Source: DASUBV01 sp036510065
GTDB lineage: Bacteria > Actinomycetota > Actinomycetes > Streptosporangiales > Streptosporangiaceae
Reading direction: 5' to 3'
DNA: 64,000 bases
NCBI GenBank assembly: GCA_036510065.1
Contig: DATCEO010000003.1
Coordinates: 1-64,000, forward strand
Numbering within the stretch: the stretch's first letter is position 1; each line of letters opens with the position of its first letter. A program made the translations under genes and the position numbers. Below are positions 23,321-32,028 of this stretch, in pieces. The notes beneath the pieces are model-generated. The model ran no database searches. It was given only the letters and a program-made list of their open reading frames with translations, and was not told the DNA's origin.

Positions 23321-23762
23321 AGCTGGCCAGGCGCAGCCCACCAGCCCCAGCGCCGTCGCTCCAGCGGCCCAGGCAACCCCAGATGCCTCTCCGAGCAGCC
23401 CTCCAGCCCTCCAGCCCTCCAGCCGTCTCGCCGGCACAAGGCACTCTCCAGCAGCAGCCGGCCGCTCTTCTAGCAGCCTCCGAGCGCGCCTCCAGCAGCG
23501 TGGGCGTGCAGTCGCTGCTGCTGTTACAGCAGCAGCGGATGCACGCCGATGGCGTTCGCGGCCGCCCAAGGGGCACCGACGCTACGACGGCAGGCGCCCA
23601 GGACGTCGGGCCACCCTCCGGAGGACCAGGGTGGCGCTCACTCCGGGGCGTTCGCTGGCGAACTCCGGCTGTGGCAGCCACCGGGCGCTAATCCCCAGTC
23701 TCGGGCAGGGTCTAGCGTGCGGCATCAGCGACTGGGGGCCGTTTACCTGCATAATGCTTGGC

Positions 23763-24212
23763 ATGCGTTTGTCCGCACGTGCCGATTACGCCCTCCGCGC
23801 CGCGATTGAGCTCGCCGCCTCCGGCGGCGGCCATGTCACGGCCGACCAGCTCGCGCGCAGCCAGGCGATTCCGGGCAAGTTCCTGGAGGCCATCTTGACC
23901 CAGCTGCGGCGCGCGGGCCTGGTGCGGAGCCAGCGCGGCCCGGACGGCGGGTTCTGGCTGGCTCGGCCAGCTACGGAGATTTCAATGGCCGACATCATCA
24001 GGGCCATCGACGGGCCGCTCGTAGGCGTGCGGGGCGAGCGCCCGGAGAACCTTGGCTATATCGGCGCGGCCGAGCCGCTGCAGACGGTGTGGATCGCCCT
24101 GCGGGCCAACGAGCGGGCCATCCTGGAAGACGTGAACCTCGAGCACATCGTCTCCGGTCAGCTGCCGGACGAGGTCCGCAAGCTCTCCGAGAGCCCGGGT
24201 GCCTGGGAGTAA
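23763..24212 (+). CDS. Rrf2 family transcriptional regulator
   Basis: This 149-aa Rrf2/IscR-fold regulator opens with MRLSARADYALRAAIELA. It has a winged helix (VTADQLARSQAIPGKFLEAI, QRGPDGGFWLARPATEISMA) and a dimerisation helix ending ILEDVNLEHIV. No cysteines are present, so it cannot bind an Fe-S cluster the way IscR, NsrR or RsrR do. It probably senses something else or acts constitutively. I chose ATG 23763 over the upstream ATG 23754 because the conserved N-terminus starts there. No target gene is adjacent. Confidence 0.9.
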   Translation: MRLSARADYALRAAIELAASGGGHVTADQLARSQAIPGKFLEAILTQLRRAGLVRSQRGPDGGFWLARPATEISMADIIRAIDGPLVGVRGERPENLGYIGAAEPLQTVWIALRANERAILEDVNLEHIVSGQLPDEVRKLSESPGAWE

Positions 24213-24245
24213 CCAGGCCGAATGGCCCCAGATGGCCCTAGGAGG

Positions 24246-24303
24246 CCTGGGCCGTGGGGCGGCCCTGGCCGTAGACAGTCCTGGGCCGTGGGGCGGCCCT
24301 GGC
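24246..24303. repeat. 24-bp direct repeat
   Basis: A 24-base sequence starting CCTGGGCCGTGGGGCGGCCC occurs at 24246-24269 and again at 24280-24303, separated by 10 bases. It lies in a GGCCCTGG-rich stretch between the Rrf2 stop and the end of clgR. Each unit contains a GGGCCGTGGGGCGGCCC partial hairpin, so it may act as a transcription terminator between the convergent genes. Confidence 0.6.
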
Positions 24304-24425
24304 GCTAGGCGGTCCTGACCCTGAGCCGCCGTGGCCCTGGGCAGCTTTGATCTTGGGGACGCTGGGCGGCGCTGGGCCCCAGGCGGTTCTGACGCCCGGC
24401 TGGCGGCCGGGCGGCTAGCGACGGC

Positions 24426-24965
24426 TTAGACCGGCACCATGTTGGTGATGTCGCGGATCCGCTCGAACTGGGGAGCGGCAACCGGAAGCTTGGACTGGTT
24501 AAGTACCTCGGGCTCGGCGATGATGCTCCGGCCCTGGCTGACGCTGAGCTTGCGCGGGGCGGCAATCGGCAGCCGCGCTCCGGCGGGCACCGTGACGCGC
24601 TGGCCCGTGGCTGCCGCCGCGGGTACGCCGTTGCTGGCGCCGTCGTGCCCGGCGGGCCGGGGCGCGGGCGGGCCGTCGAGGCCAGGCGTCATCCCGCCCA
24701 CGGGGCCGGCGTAGACCGGCTCGTTCTGCAGCTCGGCGAGCGCGAAGCTGTCGGACACCTCGCGGAGCACCTGGGACAGTGGGGCCCCGAGCGCGCCGCA
24801 GATCGAGGCGAGCAGCTCGGAGGAAGCTTCCTTCTGCCCGCGCTCAACCTCGGACAGGTAACCCAGTGAGACACGCGCCGCAGCCGACACCTCGCGCAGG
24901 GTCCGGCCCTGACGGAGACGCAGTCGCCGAAGCGCATCGCCAAGCATGTGACGAAGCAAGACCAT
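24426..24965 (-). CDS. clgR: ClgR-type XRE transcriptional activator
   Basis: This 179-aa regulator has the highly conserved XRE domain MLGDALRRLRLRQGRTLREV then SAAARVSLGYLSEVERGQKE, essentially as in Streptomyces ClgR, which activates clp, lon and other proteolysis genes. The ATG at 24965 is preceded by GGGAGGGAG. The C-terminal half is Pro/Ala-rich and ends ITNMVPV. ClgR in Streptomyces and Corynebacterium ends in Ala-Ala, the signal for its own ClpP degradation, and that tail is absent here. Its place after cinA, pgsA, rimO and ftsK is the standard actinobacterial order. Confidence 0.88.
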   Translation of the reverse strand: MVLLRHMLGDALRRLRLRQGRTLREVSAAARVSLGYLSEVERGQKEASSELLASICGALGAPLSQVLREVSDSFALAELQNEPVYAGPVGGMTPGLDGPPAPRPAGHDGASNGVPAAAATGQRVTVPAGARLPIAAPRKLSVSQGRSIIAEPEVLNQSKLPVAAPQFERIRDITNMVPV

Positions 24966-25070
24966 CGCCGCACTCCCTCCCGAGGCCGATCCTGACTCCT
25001 CCACCGTACCTGCCCTTACGGACAGTTCGGGAGAGGGTATAACTGCGTGTTCGCCGGTGTAACGCTGTAA

Positions 25071-25571
25071 TCAGCTTATGTCTTCCCTGAGAGTGCCGAT
25101 CAGCAGGTCCAGCGCGCTCTCGACGGTGCCCTTCCGGATGGTGTGCCGGTCACCGGTGAGTGCCAGCTCCCGGGTCACCGTGCCGCCCGGGCCGGCGACC
25201 GAGATGAACACCATCCCGACTGGCTTGCCCTCCGCCGGATCAGGGCCGGCCACGCCAGTGGTCGAGATCCCGACGGTGGTTTCCAGCCGGGCGCGAGCGC
25301 CCTCGGCCATCGCCTCCGCGACGGCCGGATGCACAGCCCCATGACGTTCTAGCAGGTCATCGGGTACACCAAGAATAGCGGCCTTGACGTCGGTGGCGTA
25401 CGCCACGATACCGCCGCGGAAGGCGGCCGAGGCGCCGGGAACGCTGGTGAGCGCTCCAGCCAGCATCCCGCCGGTCAGTGACTCGGCCGACGCGATCGTC
25501 TCGCCGCGGCCGATGAGCAGGCTCACAGCGTCGTTCGCGAGCTCGTTCGCACGGCTCCTGCGCGCCGTCAT
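25071..25571 (-). CDS. cinA: nicotinamide-nucleotide amidohydrolase (CinA C-domain, PncC)
   Basis: This 166-aa stand-alone CinA C-terminal domain has the typical ETIASAESLTGGMLAGALTS, FRGGIVAYATDVKAAILGV, VGISTTGVAGPDPAEGKPVG and GDRHTIRKGTVESALDLL motifs. PncC enzymes deamidate nicotinamide mononucleotide to nicotinate mononucleotide in NAD recycling. The conserved Ser and Tyr of the active-site cleft are in SAES and VAYATD. The gene overlaps the end of pgsA by 4 bases, so the two are translated together. The N-terminal competence-damage domain of full-length CinA is absent, as is common. Confidence 0.93.
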   Translation of the reverse strand: MTARRSRANELANDAVSLLIGRGETIASAESLTGGMLAGALTSVPGASAAFRGGIVAYATDVKAAILGVPDDLLERHGAVHPAVAEAMAEGARARLETTVGISTTGVAGPDPAEGKPVGMVFISVAGPGGTVTRELALTGDRHTIRKGTVESALDLLIGTLREDIS

Positions 25572-26506
25572 GAGTGACCTCCTCCAGCACCCGGGGGGGC
25601 CGGGCCGGCCGCATCTCGGCTCACCGTCGCCCGGCCCGCAGCCAGTTCGCTTGCCGCTGAATCCGAACCAGCCGCATCCGAGCCGACAGAATCCGAGCCG
25701 ACAGAATCCGAGCCAGCCGCATCCGAGCCAGCCGCATCCGAGCCAGCCGCATCCGAGCCAGCCGCGTCCGAGCCAGCCGCGTCCGAGCTGACCGCCTCCG
25801 AGCCCACCGCCTCCGAGCCCACCGCCTCCGGGCCAGCGGCGTCCCGGACACCTGACGCCGGCTCACCATCCTGGCCGCCCGCCGGATCGGGCTCGGCGCC
25901 CGGTGGCTGACCGGGCACCGCCCGGTGCAGCCTGATGGCTCGGACGGTGTAGTCCACGCCCGTCACCACGGTGACCACCACCGCCGCGCCCATGAGGATC
26001 TGCCGCGCCACCCAGACGTGCCACGGCAGGATGTACAGGCTGATGGCCACGACCTGGAGCAGGGTCTTGAGTTTCCCGCCCCGGCTGGCGGCGATCACGC
26101 CCTGGCGGATCACCCAGAACCGCAGTGCGGTGACGGCCAGCTCGCGGACCAGGATGACCACCGTGACCCACCAGGCCAGCTCGCCCAGGAACGACAGCGT
26201 CACCAGCGCCGATCCGGTCAGCGCCTTATCGGCGATGGGGTCGGCGATCTTCCCGAAGTCGGTGATCAGGTTGCGCCGCCGAGCCAGCTCGCCGTCCAGC
26301 AGGTCGGTCGCCGAGGCCACGCCGAACGCCACGAACGCCGCCGCCCGGGTGCCCGGCTCCCCGGCCACCAGCAGCCCGATGAACACCGGGACCAGTACCA
26401 GCCGCAGCACGGTCAGCGCGTTGGCCACGTTCATCAGCCGAGGCGCTGGGACAGCCCCGCCGCCCGGCGTCCCGTGTCCCGGCCTGTCAGAAGCCGGCTG
26501 GCTCAA
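25568..26506 (-). CDS. pgsA: CDP-diacylglycerol-glycerol-3-phosphate 3-phosphatidyltransferase
   Basis: This 312-aa membrane enzyme makes phosphatidylglycerol phosphate from CDP-diacylglycerol. The CDP-alcohol phosphotransferase signature is complete: DLLDGELARRR followed by FGKIADPIADK, with all four metal-binding Asp. Membrane helices include ANALTVLRLVLVPVFIGLLV and WWVTVVILVRELAVTALRFW. After residue 200 there is an unusual 100-residue tail with about a dozen pentads of the GSDAA type. It overlaps rimO by 4 bases upstream and cinA by 4 downstream, showing translational coupling of the three genes. Confidence 0.93.
   Translation of the reverse strand: MSQPASDRPGHGTPGGGAVPAPRLMNVANALTVLRLVLVPVFIGLLVAGEPGTRAAAFVAFGVASATDLLDGELARRRNLITDFGKIADPIADKALTGSALVTLSFLGELAWWVTVVILVRELAVTALRFWVIRQGVIAASRGGKLKTLLQVVAISLYILPWHVWVARQILMGAAVVVTVVTGVDYTVRAIRLHRAVPGQPPGAEPDPAGGQDGEPASGVRDAAGPEAVGSEAVGSEAVSSDAAGSDAAGSDAAGSDAAGSDAAGSDSVGSDSVGSDAAGSDSAASELAAGRATVSRDAAGPAPPGAGGGHS
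25661..25835. repeat. 15-bp tandem repeats in the pgsA 3' end
   Basis: Around a dozen degenerate copies of GCCGCATCCGAGCCA run in frame and encode the Gly-Ser-Asp-Ala-Ala tail of PgsA on the minus strand. The array is perfect in its centre (25705-25775) and drifts at both ends. Such arrays expand and contract by slippage, so the length may vary among strains. Confidence 0.8.
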
Positions 26507-28128
26507 TGCTTTCCCGCGGCCAGGACCCCCGCAGCCGCGCCCTCGGCCCCAGCCGCACCCCCGGCCCCAGCCGCACCCCCGGCCGCGCCCGCACCCCCGG
26601 CCGCTGGCGCGTCGGCCGTCCCGGCCTCGGCCAGCAGATCCACTCCGTCGGAGCCAGCCACGCGGGCCCGCACCAGGTCCCCGACCGCCGCCGGCCCGGC
26701 CGCCGTGACTTCGGTGCTGCCATCCACCTCGGGCGCCTGGTGGGCTGCCCGGCCCAGGTAGCGACCGCCGCCGAGGTCCTCCTCGATCAGCACGTCCACG
26801 ACCTCGCCCAGGCGCTCAGCGGCCCGCTGGGCCATCAGCTCATCGGCCAGGTCGGCGAGCTCCCCGACCCGGCTGGCGATCTCGTCCTCGGGCAGCTGGC
26901 CGGGCAGCGAGGCCGCCTCCGTGCCGTCCTCGGATGAGTAGCCGAAGACGCCGATGGCATCCAGCCGGGCGTCGATGAGGAACTGCTGCAGCTCCTCGAC
27001 GTCGCCGGCGTTCTCGCCCGGGAAGCCCACGATGAAGTTGGACCGGATGCCCGCCTCCGGTGCGAGCTGCCTGATCTGGTCGATGAGCGCGCAGAAGCGC
27101 TCCCCGTCGCCGAACCTGCGCATCGAGCGCAGGACCGCGCCGCTGGCATGCTGGAACGACAGGTCGAAGTACGGCGCCACGCCGGGCGTGGCGGCCATGA
27201 CCTCGACCAGGCCCGGCCGGACCTCGGCCGGCTGCAGGTAGCTGACCCGGACCCGGGCGATCCCGGCCACGGCGGCCAGCTGGGGCAGGAGCTTCTCCAG
27301 CAGCCTGAGGTCCCCCAGGTCCTTCCCGTAGGAGGTGGAGTTCTCGCTGACCAGGTATAGCTCGCGGGCGCCGTGGCTGGCCAGCCAGCCCGCCTCGGCC
27401 ACCAGGTCGGGCACCGGCCGCGACACGAACGCGCCGCGGAATGCCGGAATCGCGCAGAAGCTGCACCGCCGGTCGCAGCCGGAGGCGATCTTGAGCGGGG
27501 CCGCCGGGCCGCCGCCCAGCCGCCGCCGCATGACCCGCGGGCCGGACGCCGGCGCGACGCCCGCGGGGAGGTCCGGGATCTGCGAGCCCGAGCCGGGCGC
27601 CAGCGAGCCAGCGCCGGGCGCCGCGGGCGAGCCGGTGACGATCCCGTGGCCCGGCAGCGGCGTGCTCGCGGCTCCCGGCCGCGCGGCCGGGGTCAGCGGC
27701 AGCAGCTTGCGCCGGTCCCTCGGCTCGTGCGCCTGCCAGCGCCGACCCGCCACGACGTCGTCCAGCCGGGCCGCGATGTCGCCGTAATCGTCGAAGCCGA
27801 GCACCTGGGCCTCGGGAAGCGCCTCGGCCAGGCCCGACCCGTACCGCTCGGCCAGGCAGCCTGCCGCTACCACCGGGACGCCGCCGGCCGCGGCGCCGAG
27901 CAGCTCGTCGATCGAATCCTGCTTGGCCGCCTGGATGAACCCACACGTATTAACGAGCACGACATCGGCCTCGTCCGCGCCGTCAGCCAGCGTCCAGCCC
28001 GCCTGCTCCAGCCGGGCCGCGAGTTCCTCGGAATCGACCTCGTTCCGCGCGCAGCCCAGTGTGACCAGGCTCACGCTGCGGCCGGCTGCAGGCCGGACTT
28101 CCCCCTGATCTGAAACGCTCGATGACAC
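26503..28128 (-). CDS. rimO: ribosomal protein S12 methylthiotransferase RimO
   Basis: This 541-aa radical SAM enzyme adds a methylthio group to an Asp of ribosomal protein S12. The N-terminal cluster-binding cysteines are Cys26 (LGCARNE), Cys62 (NTCGF) and Cys91 (AGCL). The radical SAM cluster is C218DRRCSFC225, and the TRAM domain lies near residues 450-510. A Pro/Gly/Ala-rich insertion of about 60 residues separates the two cluster domains (about 145-205), and an Ala/Gly-rich 35-residue tail follows the TRAM domain. Both are low-complexity additions. The gene precedes pgsA with a 4-base overlap. Confidence 0.95.
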   Translation of the reverse strand: MSSSVSDQGEVRPAAGRSVSLVTLGCARNEVDSEELAARLEQAGWTLADGADEADVVLVNTCGFIQAAKQDSIDELLGAAAGGVPVVAAGCLAERYGSGLAEALPEAQVLGFDDYGDIAARLDDVVAGRRWQAHEPRDRRKLLPLTPAARPGAASTPLPGHGIVTGSPAAPGAGSLAPGSGSQIPDLPAGVAPASGPRVMRRRLGGGPAAPLKIASGCDRRCSFCAIPAFRGAFVSRPVPDLVAEAGWLASHGARELYLVSENSTSYGKDLGDLRLLEKLLPQLAAVAGIARVRVSYLQPAEVRPGLVEVMAATPGVAPYFDLSFQHASGAVLRSMRRFGDGERFCALIDQIRQLAPEAGIRSNFIVGFPGENAGDVEELQQFLIDARLDAIGVFGYSSEDGTEAASLPGQLPEDEIASRVGELADLADELMAQRAAERLGEVVDVLIEEDLGGGRYLGRAAHQAPEVDGSTEVTAAGPAAVGDLVRARVAGSDGVDLLAEAGTADAPAAGGAGAAGGAAGAGGAAGAEGAAAGVLAAGKH

Positions 28129-28190
28129 ACCGGCAGACTACGGTAAGCGGGCTGGTGCCAGCGCACCCGCGGGCGGCCGGCCAGCCTGGG

Positions 28191-28946
28191 CTACCCCGTG
28201 GCCTGGCGGCGAGACCCGAGGGTCAGGGTGACCGGCTGCCCGGCCGGCGGCGACTGGGGCTTGCCGTTAACGGTCAGGGTAACCGCGCCCGGATTCCCGA
28301 TGATCATGCTGACCGTCTTGTGCTCGGTCCAGACCTTCGAGGTGCCCATCGGGATGGTGCCCTCGAAGAGAATCCGGTTGGCGGTCGTGGTCAGCTCCAC
28401 CCAGCAAGCGCTGCTCACGGCGCTGAGCGCGATCACGGTGCCCTGCGCGTGGGCCTGGCTGGCCTGGGCGGCCGCGCTCTTGTGCTTGTGCGTCGCGTGC
28501 CGCTGACCGCCAGCCGCGGCGTGCGAGACGACCGGAGCGTGACCGCTGGACACCGGACTGGTCTTGGCCGGCGCGGAAAGGAAATGATAGGTGGCAATGC
28601 CGACAATTGCCGCCAGCGCCACGAGCATCGCCAGGCTCCAGTTGGGCCGGCGCCGTTCCCGGAGCTTGATCGGAGTGGCCGGCTCGAACACGTCGGCCGC
28701 CGTAATACCCTCCGGCGCGCCCTGGGTCGCGTCGTACTCGCGGATCAGCGGCTCCGGCTCCAGGCCCTCGGCCCGGGCGATGCTGCGGATGTGCCCGCGT
28801 GCGTAGAAGTCACCTCCGCAAGCGGAGAAGTCGTCATGCTCAATCCCCCGGATAATCGTCTCGCGGATGCAGGTCCGCTGACTGACCTGCGTGATCGTGA
28901 GCCCGGCTTGGCGACGTGCCTCGGCCAGGGCGTCACCGATAGTCAC
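28191..28946 (-). CDS. RodZ-like helix-turn-helix membrane protein (DUF4115)
   Basis: This 251-aa protein has a cytoplasmic HTH domain (MTIGDALAEARRQAGLTITQ, then IIRGIEHDDF and FYARGHIRSIARAEGLEPEP). A single membrane helix at about residues 103-120 (LAMLVALAAIVGIATYHFL) and a His/Ala-rich linker follow. The extracytoplasmic domain is beta-rich (CWVELTTTANRILFEGTIPM, MIIGNPGAVTLTVNGKPQSP). This is the RodZ plan; RodZ links MreB to the cell-wall elongation machinery. The position between ftsK and rimO is conserved in actinomycetes. Confidence 0.9.
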   Translation of the reverse strand: MTIGDALAEARRQAGLTITQVSQRTCIRETIIRGIEHDDFSACGGDFYARGHIRSIARAEGLEPEPLIREYDATQGAPEGITAADVFEPATPIKLRERRRPNWSLAMLVALAAIVGIATYHFLSAPAKTSPVSSGHAPVVSHAAAGGQRHATHKHKSAAAQASQAHAQGTVIALSAVSSACWVELTTTANRILFEGTIPMGTSKVWTEHKTVSMIIGNPGAVTLTVNGKPQSPPAGQPVTLTLGSRRQATG

Positions 28947-29141
28947 TCGGCGCCTCCACTGCTAGTCGCACTGCGTCCGCCCGGGGGCGCGGGCGCAGTG
29001 ACTACGTTCCCTGTTCCCGGCACCGGGAACGGTCACTAAGTGTAGACACGCAATTACGTTCCGGCGAGGACCGGAGCGGCTCGGCTCGCGTCTTCCTCAA
29101 GTCTCTCGCCGGGCAGCTGAAACTGCCAATCTCCGGAACGG

Positions 29142-31931
29142 TCAGCTCGGGCCGCCGCGCAGCGAGGCCAGCAGCTCCGCCAGGTCCTCCGGCCGGACCA
29201 GCACGTCCCTGGCCTTGGAGCCCTCGCTCGGCCCGACCACGCCCCGGCTTTCCATGAGGTCCATCAGCCGGCCGGCCTTGGCGAAGCCGACCCGCAGCTT
29301 GCGCTGCAGCATGGACGTCGACCCGAACTGGGTCCCCACGACCAGCTCGGCTGCCTGGACGAGCAGCTCCAGGTCATCGCCGATATCGGCGTCGATCTCC
29401 TTGCGCTGGCCCTCCGGGGCCACGATGTCCTCGCGGTAGGTGGGCTCCATCTGGCGCTTGCAGTGCTCGACGACCTCGCGGATTTCCTTCTCGTTGACGT
29501 AGGCGTTCTGCAGCCGCATCGGCTTGCTCGCCCCCATCGGCAGGAACAGCGAGTCGCCCTGGCCCACCAGCTTCTCCGCCCCCGGCTGGTCCAGGATGAC
29601 CCGGCTGTCGGTCAGGCTGGAGGTGGCGAAGGCGAGCCGGGACGGCACGTTGGCCTTGATCAGGCCGGTCACCACGTCGACGCTGGGCCGCTGGGTGGCC
29701 AGGACCAGGTGGATGCCCGCGGCCCGGGCGAGCTGGGTGATGCGGACGATCGCGTCTTCCACGTCCCGCGGCGCGATCATCATGAGGTCGGCCAGCTCGT
29801 CCACGATCACCAGCAGGTACGGATACGGCACGTAGACCCGCTCGCTGCCGGGCGGGGCGGTCAGCCGGCCGGTCCGGACGGCCTTGTTGAAGTCGTCCAT
29901 GTGCCGGAACCCGGAGGCGGCCAGGTCGTCGTAGCGCCGGTCCATCTCGCCGACGACCCACTGCAGCGCGTCCGCTGCCTTCTTGGGGTTGGTGATGATC
30001 TGGGTGATGAGGTGAGGAATCCCGGAGTAGGCGGCGAGTTCCACCCGCTTGGGGTCGATCAGGACCATCCGGACCTCCTCCGGGGTGGCCCGCAGCAGGA
30101 TGGAGGTGATCACGCCGTTGATGCAGGTCGACTTGCCCGCGCCGGTCGCGCCCGCGATCAGCATGTGCGGCATCTTGGCCAGGTTTGCCACCACGGTGCG
30201 GCCCTCGACGTCCTTGCCCAGGCCCACCACCATCGGATGGTGATCCGCCGTGGCTACCGGGGACCGCAGCACGTCGCCCAGGCTGACGATCTCCCGGTCG
30301 GTGTTGGGGATCTCCACGCCGATGGCCGACTTGCCGGGAATCGGAGACAGGATCCGGACGTCGGCGCTCTTGACGGCGTAGGCGATGTTCTTGCTCAGCT
30401 GGGTTACCCGCTCCACCTTCACGGCGGGCCCCAGCTCGATCTCGTACCGGGTCACGGTCGGGCCCCGGGTGAAGCCCGTGACCTGAGCGTCCACCTCGAA
30501 CTGATCGAGCACCGCGGACAGCGCGTCGACCATCGCGTCGTTGGCGCGGGTCCGGGCCTTGGGGGCGCTTCCCGGCCGGAGCAGCGCGGCGGGCGGCAGC
30601 GTATAACTGGAATCACTGGAGGCGGCCAGGGTCAGCTGCTCCGGCTTCTTGGCCGTCAGGTCAGCCAGGTCCGCGAGGCTGTCGTCGGCCGCGGCTGCCG
30701 CGGCCGCGCCCTCGGCTGGCCCGAACCAGGATTCCCGCCAGCTTTCCTCGACCGCGGCATTGCCCGCTGCCCGTCCCGCCGTCCCCGCCGGGCCCGGCAC
30801 GCCGGGCGGCGGCGAGAACATCAGCCCGTCCGGTACCGGCTCGGGCTCAGCGACCGGGCGGCCCCTGGCCGCCGGGGGTCCGGCAGCGGCCTTGCCCTTG
30901 CCGGCCTGGCCGCGCGATAGCGTCCCGCCCAGCAGGGGCGTGTCATAGGGCAGGTCGTGATCTCCGGCCTCGATGGCCGCGGGCCGCCCGGACTTGCCCC
31001 TGGTGAGCTGGCGGCGGCCGCGCGCGACCGGCTCGCCTTCCTCGCCCGCGACCGCGCCCTGGTCGAGCTCGTCTTCCGCCGGCGGCTTGCCCATCATGAA
31101 GCCGTGCAGGCCGGCGAGCCGCCGCGGCACCTGATGCAGCGGCGTGCCGGTCACCACCAGCAGGCCGAAGCCTGTCACGGCGGCCAGCACCGGAACGGCG
31201 GCCCACTTGGTCGCCAGGTGGACCAGCGGGGACGCGGCGATATAGCCGACCAGGCCGCCCGCGGCTCGCATCGCCGCTCCGCCGTTGGCCGGGCCGGGAG
31301 TGCCATCGGCGATGTGCAGCAGGCCGAGCGCCCCGACCAGCAGCGCCGTCCAGCCGATCACCATGCGGCCGGTATCGGCGTTGCTGTCGGGGTGCCGCAG
31401 GAACCGGACGGCCAGCAGGCCCAGCAGGATCGGCACCGTCCAGGCAGCGGACCCGAACAGGCCCAGCATGACCGCGGTCAGCGGCTTGCCGATGAGGCCG
31501 AGGTGCCACCAGATGGCGGCGGCGGAGACGAAGGCCGCGCACAGGGCCAGCAGGCCCAGCCCGTCCCGCCGGTGCACCGGGTCCAGATCGCGGGCACTGC
31601 GGCCAAAGGTCCGGGCCACGGTGCCGACCGTGTGCGCGAGCGTCATCCAGATGCCGCCGATGGCGCTCACTATCCAGCCCAGCAGGATGATCAGCGGGTT
31701 GGCTGGCGGAGGTGGCCGCCGGCCGGTCCTGGTCCGGCCGCTGCCGGTGCGGCGGCTGGCTCCCCGGCCGCTGGCAGCGGGACGGCCGGAACTGCGCCGG
31801 TAGGGTGAAGCGGCTCCGCGGCCGGCCCGCGATCGGCTGGCCGACCCGGTCCGGCTGGCACCGCTCGCCTGACGCGGACGGCTCGCGCCGTTGCGCGGGC
31901 GTGCTGCGCTCTTGGGCGCACGAGTCGCCAT
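29142..31931 (-). CDS. ftsK: DNA translocase FtsK/SpoIIIE
   Basis: This 929-aa translocase clears chromosomal DNA from the division septum. The first 80 residues are Arg/Ser/Gly-rich. Four to five membrane helices follow to about residue 270 (PLIILLGWIVSAIGGIWMTL), then an acidic/Pro linker. The motor domain has Walker A GATGAGKST and Walker B LLVIVDELADLMM. The C-terminal gamma winged helix (ASTSMLQRKLRVGF-like, LMDLMESRGVVGPSEGSKAR) reads the polar DNA sequences. I chose ATG 31931 over longer frames because the basic N-terminus begins there. Confidence 0.95.
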   Translation of the reverse strand: MATRAPKSAARPRNGASRPRQASGASRTGSASRSRAGRGAASPYRRSSGRPAASGRGASRRTGSGRTRTGRRPPPPANPLIILLGWIVSAIGGIWMTLAHTVGTVARTFGRSARDLDPVHRRDGLGLLALCAAFVSAAAIWWHLGLIGKPLTAVMLGLFGSAAWTVPILLGLLAVRFLRHPDSNADTGRMVIGWTALLVGALGLLHIADGTPGPANGGAAMRAAGGLVGYIAASPLVHLATKWAAVPVLAAVTGFGLLVVTGTPLHQVPRRLAGLHGFMMGKPPAEDELDQGAVAGEEGEPVARGRRQLTRGKSGRPAAIEAGDHDLPYDTPLLGGTLSRGQAGKGKAAAGPPAARGRPVAEPEPVPDGLMFSPPPGVPGPAGTAGRAAGNAAVEESWRESWFGPAEGAAAAAAADDSLADLADLTAKKPEQLTLAASSDSSYTLPPAALLRPGSAPKARTRANDAMVDALSAVLDQFEVDAQVTGFTRGPTVTRYEIELGPAVKVERVTQLSKNIAYAVKSADVRILSPIPGKSAIGVEIPNTDREIVSLGDVLRSPVATADHHPMVVGLGKDVEGRTVVANLAKMPHMLIAGATGAGKSTCINGVITSILLRATPEEVRMVLIDPKRVELAAYSGIPHLITQIITNPKKAADALQWVVGEMDRRYDDLAASGFRHMDDFNKAVRTGRLTAPPGSERVYVPYPYLLVIVDELADLMMIAPRDVEDAIVRITQLARAAGIHLVLATQRPSVDVVTGLIKANVPSRLAFATSSLTDSRVILDQPGAEKLVGQGDSLFLPMGASKPMRLQNAYVNEKEIREVVEHCKRQMEPTYREDIVAPEGQRKEIDADIGDDLELLVQAAELVVGTQFGSTSMLQRKLRVGFAKAGRLMDLMESRGVVGPSEGSKARDVLVRPEDLAELLASLRGGPS

Positions 31932-32028
31932 GATGCCCACGGTAGCGAGCAACGCCAGCCGGTCCAAGCACCCCGATCCCGACCGCGTGTCGCGCCCGGG
32001 CGACAGCCACCAGCCGCGCGAACCAGCG

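Larger units (their letters stand above)
22943..23762. other. 820-bp non-coding region with repeats
   Basis: No convincing gene is present. The stretch holds a TGTGGATAA box at 23026-23034, one copy of the dispersed hairpin repeat (23055-23126), a three-unit 40-bp tandem array (23201-23320) and CAGCCCTC-type short repeats near 23400. Open frames here lack coding-like codon bias. The Rrf2 promoter probably lies just before 23763, where TGCATAATGC occurs. Confidence 0.6.

Noticed and set aside
23058..23762. An N-terminal extension of the Rrf2 protein reaching through the repeat region
   Set aside because: The extension translates hairpin and tandem-repeat sequence. The conserved Rrf2 start MRLSARADYALRA is at 23763.
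25661..25835. CRISPR-like array
   Set aside because: The 15-bp units are contiguous without spacers and lie in frame inside pgsA.
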